A stretch of DNA of 11,568 nucleotides, from contig DNHM01000419.1 of the NCBI GenBank assembly GCA_003485885.1, positions 1-11,568 on the forward strand, in the 5' to 3' direction. Source of the stretch: Acidimicrobiaceae bacterium (GTDB taxonomy: Bacteria; Actinomycetota; Acidimicrobiia; Acidimicrobiales; UBA10347). This document shows, one piece after another, positions 7,133-11,568 of the stretch (within the stretch, counting starts at the first letter, position 1; each line of letters begins with the position of its first letter). The position numbers and the translations under genes are program-made. The notes under the pieces are model-generated. The model saw nothing but the letters and a program-made list of their open reading frames with translations. It was not told the DNA's origin and did not search any database.

Positions 7133-7184
7133 GCAAATTTGGAGCACTACCCGCGATGCCTGCGGGGAACCCTGCAAATTTGGG
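7133..7184. promoter_or_regulatory. Two CAAATTTG palindromic boxes between lysA and hom (candidate operators)
   Basis: GCAAATTTGG at 7133-7142 and GCAAATTTGGG at 7174-7184 are direct repeats of a 10-bp word whose core CAAATTTG is itself palindromic. They are 41 bp apart, close to four helical turns. They are AT-rich islands in GC-rich DNA and lie 38-90 bp before the proposed hom -10. Between them is a small CCCGC/GCGGG hairpin (7150-7166) without a T-run. Binding by a regulator is inferred, and no protein is assigned. Confidence 0.4.
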
Positions 7185-7219
7185 TCGGCAAGTCGGGGAT
7201 CAGCGGGGGAGTGACTCGC

Positions 7220-7225
7220 TAGTCT
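7220..7225 (+). promoter_or_regulatory. Candidate -10 element (TAGTCT), leaderless promoter of hom-thrC-GNAT
   Basis: TAGTCT (TAnnnT) is followed by 7 nt and ATG 7233, the same spacing as at argS. This favours ATG 7233 over the in-frame GTG at 7227, which would lie upstream of the expected transcript start. No Shine-Dalgarno sequence or clear -35 is seen. Confidence 0.5.
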
Positions 7226-7232
7226 CGTGTCC

Positions 7233-8525
7233 ATGGAAATGCAGTCGGTGCGTATTGGGCTTCTTGGCTTTGGGAACGTTGGTGGTTCTCTGGTTGGACT
7301 GATCAACGAACAACGAACTGACATTGCAGCACTGACCGGGATTGACCTGACCGTGACCAGGGTCGCGGTGAGTGATCTCAGCAAACCTCGCCCAGGTATC
7401 GGCGATGCGGTGCTCACCGATCAGGCGAGCGATGTTATTGATGCTGATGACGTCGACCTCGTTGTCGAACTCGTTGGCGCCGTCGAGCTCGCCCGAGAGT
7501 GGATTAGCCAGGCGCTCTATGTGGGCAAGTCGGTGGTGACCGGTAACAAGGCGCTGCTGGCAGCTCACGGACGCGAGCTCTTCGATCTGGCCGCTGCAAA
7601 CGACGCCGAGTTGTTGTTCGAAGCCTCGGTCGCTGGCGCCATCCCGCTCATGCGCACGCTGCAAAAGTCGCTGCGAGGTGAACCGATCGACCGCATCATG
7701 GGCATCGTTAACGGCACCACGAACTACATGCTTTCGGCCATGACCGAAGACGGCGCCGATTACGCCGAGATCCTGGCCGAAGCGCAACGGCTCGGTTATG
7801 CCGAGGCTGACCCGACCGCGGATGTCGAGGGTTACGACGCGCAGGCCAAAGCCGCAATCATCGCCACTGTTGCGTTTGGTGTTGCCGTCACCGCTGCCGA
7901 CGTACCGGTCGAAGGCATCAGCGGGGTGACAGCAACGGACATCGCCAATGCAAGCCGTCTCGGTTACGTCATCAAGCTGCTTGCCGTTGTCGAACGAGTC
8001 GGCGATACCGCGCCGTACGAGATTTCTGCTCGGGTCAACCCGACCATGGTCCCGCACAACCATCCGCTCGCAACGGTGCGGGGCAGCTTCAACGCAGTCT
8101 TCATCGAAGGTGGAGCGCTCGACGAGCTCATGCTCTACGGCCGCGGCGCTGGCGGACGCCCTACTGCTTCGGCAGTCCTTGGCGACATCATCGAGGCTGC
8201 CTCCGGGATCGCACACGGAACAGTTCGCCGGCTTCCGGCGCTCGGTGATGCGCTGGTGCGTCCGCCCGAGGCGGCCACGTCGGCGTTCTACCTTGACCTC
8301 GCAGTCGATGACAGCCCTGGCGTTCTGGCTGAAGTAGCTGGCGTGTTCGGGGCCAACGGCGTGTCGATCAAGTCGATGGAACAAGAAGGCACGGGAACAG
8401 AAGCATCGTTGGCCTTCATCACCCACCAGGCGTCCGAGGCCGACATGGCGGCGACCATCGAGAAACTCACGTCTCTGTCGTCGGTCAACCGGGTTGGTGC
8501 GCTCTACCGCGTTATCGGCGCATGA
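7233..8525 (+). CDS. hom: Homoserine dehydrogenase with C-terminal ACT domain
   Basis: A 430-residue enzyme that reduces aspartate-4-semialdehyde to homoserine with NAD(P)H, the branch point towards threonine and methionine. The Rossmann motif GFGNVG is at 12-17 (after VRIGLL). The catalytic domain shows ASVAGAIPL (131-139), NGTTNYM (150-156), and the homoserine dehydrogenase signature region EADPTADVEGYDAQAKAAI (181-199) with conserved Asp residues and Lys196. A C-terminal ACT domain (about 351-427, LAVDDSPGVLAEVAGVFG) matches the usual monofunctional actinobacterial type, in which threonine gives feedback inhibition. The thrC start overlaps its stop (ATGA). It has no aspartokinase domain, so it is not a ThrA fusion. 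Confidence 0.96.
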   Translation: MEMQSVRIGLLGFGNVGGSLVGLINEQRTDIAALTGIDLTVTRVAVSDLSKPRPGIGDAVLTDQASDVIDADDVDLVVELVGAVELAREWISQALYVGKSVVTGNKALLAAHGRELFDLAAANDAELLFEASVAGAIPLMRTLQKSLRGEPIDRIMGIVNGTTNYMLSAMTEDGADYAEILAEAQRLGYAEADPTADVEGYDAQAKAAIIATVAFGVAVTAADVPVEGISGVTATDIANASRLGYVIKLLAVVERVGDTAPYEISARVNPTMVPHNHPLATVRGSFNAVFIEGGALDELMLYGRGAGGRPTASAVLGDIIEAASGIAHGTVRRLPALGDALVRPPEAATSAFYLDLAVDDSPGVLAEVAGVFGANGVSIKSMEQEGTGTEASLAFITHQASEADMAATIEKLTSLSSVNRVGALYRVIGA

Positions 8526-9913
8526 GCAGCATGAACTACATCAGCACCAGAGGCGCAGCGCCGGCGTTGAACTTCGGCGATGTCTTGTTGACCGGGCTGG
8601 CAAACGATGGTGGGTTGTATCTCCCCGAGAGCTGGCCACAATCGGTTGCTACAGCCCGAACCGACACCTACGTGAACACCGCAGTGGATGTCATGTGGCC
8701 GTTCGTCGAAGGGGTTATTGACCGAGCTGACTTTGAAACCATCGTTGCTGACACTTACGCCACATTTGAAACCGACAATGTGGTCGAACTCGTCGAAATT
8801 GATCCCAACGTGTGGTTGCTGGAGCTCTTCCATGGCCCGACATTGGCGTTCAAAGACGTTGCCCTTCAGCTGGTAGGCCGTCTGTTTGACTATGAGTTGA
8901 GCCGACGTAATGAACGCATCACCATCGTGGGTGCCACGTCAGGTGACACCGGGTCCGCAGCCATCGAGGCATGCCGAGACCGCGATGCCATCGACATCTT
9001 CATTCTTCACCCCCACGGCCGGGTCAGCGACGTGCAACGCCGCCAGATGACAACTGTCGAGTCAGCGAACGTGCACAACGTGGCCATCGAAGGCACCTTC
9101 GACGATTGCCAGGACCTGGTCAAGGCCATGTTTGCCGACGCCTCATTTCGCGACGAGGTACGAATCGGTGCAGTGAATTCGATCAACTGGGCCCGGGTGA
9201 TGGCTCAAATCGTCTATTACGTTGTCGCTTCCTCCCGGGTTGCGTCGGTATCAACGCCTGTTTCGTTCACCGTGCCGACCGGCAATTTTGGCAATGTGTT
9301 TGCCGGGTGGTCGGCCCGCAGCATGGGTCTGCCAATTGACCGGTTCTGTGTTGCGAGTAATAGCAACGACATTCTGGCCCGGCTGTTCCAAACCGGCACC
9401 ATGGAGATCCTCGACGTCGTCCCCACGCTGTCGCCCAGCATGGATATTCAGATCTCGAGCAATCTCGAACGGTTGTTGTTCGAGACACACGGCCGAGATG
9501 GTCACCGTATTGCCGAGGCCATGGCTGAGTTCCGCGACACAGGTGCGCTGACACTCGACCCTCCTCACCGTGAGTTGCTCGCAGAACTCTGGACCGGCGT
9601 GCGGGTAGATGACAATGCCCCGGGGGGTGTCGTCGACACCATTGCCGAGATCTATGAGCGCCACGGGATGCTGCTCGACCCACACAGCGCTGTTGGTGTC
9701 AGTGCAGCCCGCACGCTCGGTTCCAACGGGTCGCCAATGGTCTGTCTGGCCACGGCGCACCCGGCCAAGTTCCCAGACGCGGTCGAGAAGGGCACGGGCC
9801 GACGGCCAGCGCTCCCTGAACGGGTTGGTGATCTCTTTGACCGAGAGGAACGTTTCGACGTGCTTCCGAACGACCTAGCGACCGTGCAAGCCCACGTTCG
9901 CGCCAATCGCTAG
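8522..9913 (+). CDS. thrC: Threonine synthase, long (proteobacterial/yeast-like) type
   Basis: A 463-residue PLP enzyme of fold type II that converts O-phospho-L-homoserine and water to threonine and phosphate. It opens with the characteristic YISTRG motif (residues 6-11) and NDGGLYLPESWP. The PLP lysine is K111 in PTLAFKDVA. The phosphate-cradle motif GATSGDTGSAA is at 127-137, PTGNFGNVFAG at 252-262, and the C-terminal ATAHPAKFPDAV at 430-441. The start region and length match the E. coli/alphaproteobacterial/yeast form, not the roughly 360-residue form of mycobacteria. ATG 8522 overlaps hom (ATGA). An in-frame ATG at 8531 would give MNYISTRG, which is closer to the usual family start; either is possible. 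The next gene overlaps by one base (TAGTG). The nearest homoserine-phosphorylating candidate is thrH downstream. Confidence 0.95.
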   Translation: MSSMNYISTRGAAPALNFGDVLLTGLANDGGLYLPESWPQSVATARTDTYVNTAVDVMWPFVEGVIDRADFETIVADTYATFETDNVVELVEIDPNVWLLELFHGPTLAFKDVALQLVGRLFDYELSRRNERITIVGATSGDTGSAAIEACRDRDAIDIFILHPHGRVSDVQRRQMTTVESANVHNVAIEGTFDDCQDLVKAMFADASFRDEVRIGAVNSINWARVMAQIVYYVVASSRVASVSTPVSFTVPTGNFGNVFAGWSARSMGLPIDRFCVASNSNDILARLFQTGTMEILDVVPTLSPSMDIQISSNLERLLFETHGRDGHRIAEAMAEFRDTGALTLDPPHRELLAELWTGVRVDDNAPGGVVDTIAEIYERHGMLLDPHSAVGVSAARTLGSNGSPMVCLATAHPAKFPDAVEKGTGRRPALPERVGDLFDREERFDVLPNDLATVQAHVRANR

Positions 9914-10344
9914 TGGCCAGGCCGGTTGCGTTTCGTAGCGCGGGCGTCGAGGATGTCGACGCGATTCTCACGTTGTGGCAATTGGGTGGCGTCGATCACG
10001 ACGAGGTAGGGGACCGCTTCGAGATTGTGACCAAGCTCGATTACGACGGCGATCTGTTCGTGGTGGCTGCCCGTGACGACAAGGTCGTTGCGTCGGTCAT
10101 GGGCACCTACGACGGTCATCGCGGGCGCATTAAGCGGTGTGTCGTCGACCCGGCCGAACAGCGGAGTGGCGTTGGTCGCCAGGTGGTAGCGGAACTTGAG
10201 CGCCGGTTTATTGCCCGAGGGATCACCGAATTACGGCTCGAGGTATGGGCTGACAACATTGGCGCCCAAACGTTCTGGTCCACGATGGGCTGGGAACACC
10301 TCGAAGACATCCGCTACTACACGCGCAGTTTGCGAACGGATTAG
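9913..10344 (+). CDS. GNAT-family N-acetyltransferase, YpeA-like
   Basis: A 143-residue protein with one GNAT fold. The acetyl-CoA pyrophosphate-binding loop is QRSGVG (83-88), following the beta-4 strand RIKRCVVDP. The motif VMGTYDGHRG (62-71) and the ARGITELRLEVWADNIGAQTF region (split around residue 110), with a C-terminal MGW, resemble E. coli YpeA, whose substrate is not known to me. GTG 9913 shares its G with the thrC TAG stop (TAGTG), so translation is probably coupled to thrC and the product made in proportion. This is roughly where thrB sits in mycobacteria. A role in the threonine pathway, such as acetylating an amino acid or protein, is only suggested by context. It is not RimI-like enough for me to use that symbol. 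Confidence 0.85.
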   Translation: MARPVAFRSAGVEDVDAILTLWQLGGVDHDEVGDRFEIVTKLDYDGDLFVVAARDDKVVASVMGTYDGHRGRIKRCVVDPAEQRSGVGRQVVAELERRFIARGITELRLEVWADNIGAQTFWSTMGWEHLEDIRYYTRSLRTD

Positions 10345-10423
10345 CAATCGTGGGAGGCCGGTGCGATGTAGTGGGGCGAGGTAGTGGTGTGGCGGCCGCC
10401 GGTCACCGCCTTATCCTCATTCC
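10345..10423. other. GNAT-thrH spacer with a short direct repeat and GC palindrome
   Basis: This 79-bp gap holds GTAGTGG twice (10368-10374 and 10381-10387, 13 bp apart) and a perfect 10-bp palindrome GGCGGCCGCC (10391-10400). It ends with the proposed thrH -10. No T-run terminator is present. The repeats are seen directly; no function is assigned. Confidence 0.5.
10412..10417 (+). promoter_or_regulatory. Candidate -10 element (TATCCT), leaderless promoter of thrH
   Basis: TATCCT (TAnnnT) lies 6 nt before GTG 10424, with no Shine-Dalgarno sequence. This suggests that thrH can be transcribed independently of the hom-thrC-GNAT chain. Confidence 0.48.
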
Positions 10424-11029
10424 GTGACCGACCAGCAGCGAGTTATCTGTCTTGATGTCGAGGGCGTACTCATGCCCGAAGTGTGGATCCAGCTGGCTGA
10501 GCTGACTGGGATCGATGAGCTTCGGCGTACGACTCGGGATGAGCCTGATTACGACGTGCTCATGACCTATCGACTCGGGATTTTGACAGAGCATGATCTG
10601 ACGATGTCCACGGTTGCCGAAGTGCTGGCCGAGATCAAGCCGCTTGACGGAGCGCCTGATTTTCTCGACGAACTCCGCAGTCGCCATCAGGTGCTGCTGC
10701 TCAGCGATACGTTCGAGCAGTACGCCGGTGCGATGATGCCTCACTTGGGCATGCCTACGATCTTCTGTCATCGTTTGATCGTCGAGAATGACCGCATCGT
10801 GAACTACGAGCTACGGATTCCCGACCACAAACGCCGCACCGTCGAGGCCATGCAAGGTCTGAACTTCCACGTGACCGCAGGTGGCGACTCGTTTAACGAC
10901 TTGTCAATGCTCAATGCCGCCGATGCTGCCAGCTTGTTTCACGCACCGCAGCAGATCATCGACGACAATCCGCACTTGGCGTCGTTCCAAGAGTTCGGCG
11001 ACTTCCTCGCCTGGATCGACGCCCTCTAA
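10424..11029 (+). CDS. thrH: ThrH: phosphoserine phosphatase / phosphoserine:homoserine phosphotransferase
   Basis: A 201-residue HAD-superfamily protein of the usual ThrH length. Motif I is DVEGV (11-15), with D11 as nucleophile and Glu at the +2 position, as in ThrH rather than the DxD of classical SerB. Other ThrH hallmarks are MPEVWIQLAE, TTRDEPDYDVLM (36-47), motif II LSDTF (93-97), the motif III lysine around K136, motif IV GDSFND (154-159) and LFHAP (171-175). P. aeruginosa ThrH hydrolyses phosphoserine and can transfer its phosphate to homoserine, replacing ThrB. In the canonical actinobacterial order, thrB lies between thrC and rho, and here thrH occupies that slot. I infer that it supplies phosphohomoserine to ThrC. 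A simple SerB-like phosphatase role is the alternative. The GTG start fits the -10 spacing. Confidence 0.92.
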   Translation: MTDQQRVICLDVEGVLMPEVWIQLAELTGIDELRRTTRDEPDYDVLMTYRLGILTEHDLTMSTVAEVLAEIKPLDGAPDFLDELRSRHQVLLLSDTFEQYAGAMMPHLGMPTIFCHRLIVENDRIVNYELRIPDHKRRTVEAMQGLNFHVTAGGDSFNDLSMLNAADAASLFHAPQQIIDDNPHLASFQEFGDFLAWIDAL

Positions 11030-11082
11030 CCATCGACCATCTCAGGAGGAACATATCGGTGCGACTGATAGCGTTCCCGCCA

Positions 11083-11105
11083 GGTGGCTCGCCACCGAAG
11101 TTTTT
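11083..11105 (+). terminator. Candidate intrinsic terminator or attenuator between thrH and rho
   Basis: GGTGG (11083-11087) pairs with CCACC (11092-11096) around loop CTCG, and GAAG then TTTTT (11101-11105) follow. The stem is short (5 bp) and the T-run starts 4 nt after it, so strength is uncertain. It may end thrH transcription or act as an attenuator in the rho leader. Confidence 0.38.
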
Positions 11106-11120
11106 CGCAAACGGGCGTTT

Positions 11121-11150
11121 CGCCCCGTCTCCCGCCCTTCGCCTCAGCCC
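11121..11150 (+). promoter_or_regulatory. C-rich, G-poor tract in the rho leader (rut-like)
   Basis: By my count 19 of 30 bases are C and 5 are G, with many pyrimidine-C steps. Such tracts are the known loading sites of Rho. Rho autoregulates through its own leader in E. coli; a similar loop here is inference. Confidence 0.35.
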
Positions 11151-11199
11151 ATGTAAGGCATCGAGATCGAGTGGCATCACACCTCACCAGGAGTTACCC

Positions 11200-11568
11200 G
11201 TGGCTTCCGATCGCAGCACCCTTGAAGGCAAGGATCGTGCCGAGCTGACCGTCATCGCTCAGGCGATGGGCAACAAGGTCGGATCCCGCATGCGCAAGGC
11301 GCAGATTATCGATCTGATCGTAGGCCCCGAACCCGACGAGACTGCAGCGAAGAAGCAAGCTGAGACCCAGCTCGATTTCTCCAGTTCGGTGTCCACCGAC
11401 GGCTCGGCCGATGACCGGGCAACCGGCGATGCTGCCCGCAGCGACGACGACACGGCCACCGCCGACGCCGACACCGTCGATATTGACTCGAATGAAGACG
11501 GTCGCCCACAACGTAGTGGCGACTCGGGCGGCGCTCGCAAGAACCGCGGTGATCGCAATGACCGTGAT
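11200..11568 (+). CDS. rho: Transcription termination factor Rho, N-terminal part (cut by right window edge)
   Basis: The first 123 codons are visible, running off the right edge. Rho is a hexameric RNA-dependent ATPase/helicase that ends transcription. Residues about 7-40 match the Rho N-terminal helical domain (DRAELTVIAQAMG, SRMRKAQIIDLIVG). From about residue 44 there is an acidic Asp/Thr/Ala-rich stretch, and from about 110 a start of Arg/Asn/Asp/Gly-rich sequence (RKNRGDRNDRD). This is the hydrophilic insertion typical of high-GC actinobacterial Rho, placed before the RNA-binding cold-shock-like domain. I chose GTG 11200 because AGGAG sits 6 nt upstream and the family resemblance begins just after it. 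An in-frame GTG 47 codons upstream (11059) also has a strong ribosome-binding site. Placement after the threonine genes is conserved in actinobacteria. Confidence 0.9.
   Translation, partial: MASDRSTLEGKDRAELTVIAQAMGNKVGSRMRKAQIIDLIVGPEPDETAAKKQAETQLDFSSSVSTDGSADDRATGDAARSDDDTATADADTVDIDSNEDGRPQRSGDSGGARKNRGDRNDRD

Larger units (their letters stand above)
11030..11199 (+). promoter_or_regulatory. rho leader region
   Basis: This 170-nt stretch between thrH and rho contains a perfect AGGAGG (11044-11049) 9 nt before a GTG (11059), a GC-rich hairpin with T-run (11083-11105), a second hairpin ACGGGCG-TTT-CGCCC (11111-11125), and a C-rich G-poor tract (11121-11150). The frame from GTG 11059 is open and in phase with rho. 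Its codons (ATA, AGA, TTA, AGT, ACA) look unlike the neighbouring genes, so I treat it as leader rather than protein. No secure promoter for rho is visible. Confidence 0.55.

Noticed and set aside
7150..7166. CCCGC/GCGGG hairpin after lysA as a terminator
   Set aside because: Only 5 bp with a 7-nt loop and no T-run, so not called as a terminator.
7227..7232. GTG start two codons upstream of the hom ATG
   Set aside because: It lies upstream of the transcript start predicted from TAGTCT at 7220-7225, and ATG 7233 fits the spacing seen at argS.
7200..8426. Long minus-strand ORF (408 codons) opposite hom
   Set aside because: It covers the well-supported hom gene in antisense and shows no motif, start signal or neighbour link of its own.
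1..11568. CRISPR arrays, tRNA/rRNA genes, insertion sequences, phage attachment sites
   Set aside because: I saw no regularly spaced repeats, no tRNA- or rRNA-like sequence and no transposase or terminal inverted repeats. An exhaustive check would need tRNAscan-SE and an IS search, which I cannot run.

Overview
The window reads as part of a high-GC Gram-positive (Actinomycetota) chromosome, probably class Acidimicrobiia; the class is my inference. The main evidence is gene order. From about 4.2 kb to the right edge it carries argS, lysA, hom, thrC, two further genes and then rho. That is the argS-lysA-hom-thrC-thrB-rho neighbourhood known from mycobacteria and relatives. Strong G/C preference at third codon positions, GTG starts, and several starts with a TAnnnT element 6-8 nt upstream and no ribosome-binding site (a leaderless layout) agree with this.

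Layout. Positions 1-1653 (minus strand) hold a Flp/Tad pilus pair: cpaB, and the first 200 codons of a CpaF/TadA-type ATPase that runs off the left edge. Positions 1654-2740 contain no intact gene that I recognise. They hold what look like decayed coding remnants, including a TadE-like fragment and a frameshifting 14-bp tandem duplication. The stretch ends in a 19-bp imperfect dyad at the promoter of an ACT-domain malic enzyme (2741-4147). Then follow argS (4235-5842) with lysA overlapping it by 1 nt (5842-7131), and hom (7233-8525), thrC (8522-9913) and a YpeA-like GNAT acetyltransferase gene (9913-10344) in one chain of overlapping genes. thrH (10424-11029) appears to have its own promoter. 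After a 170-nt leader, rho begins at 11200 and is cut by the right edge.

How the genes fit together. Malic enzyme acts at the malate/pyruvate node close to oxaloacetate, from which the aspartate family derives. LysA makes lysine from meso-diaminopimelate. Hom makes homoserine, which must be phosphorylated before ThrC converts O-phosphohomoserine to threonine. No homoserine kinase (thrB) is present where this gene order normally has it. Its slot holds thrH, whose characterised homolog from Pseudomonas aeruginosa can move phosphate from phosphoserine to homoserine, plus the GNAT gene. The thrC here is also the long proteobacterial/yeast-like form, not the roughly 360-residue form of mycobacteria. 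The most interesting hypothesis is therefore that the end of the threonine pathway has been replaced in place by a thrC(long)-GNAT-thrH module that could link threonine synthesis to phosphoserine supply.

Regulatory candidates are the dyad before malic enzyme, two CAAATTTG palindromes between lysA and hom, and a rho leader with a hairpin/T-run, a C-rich G-poor tract that could serve Rho autoregulation, and a second in-frame SD+GTG start.
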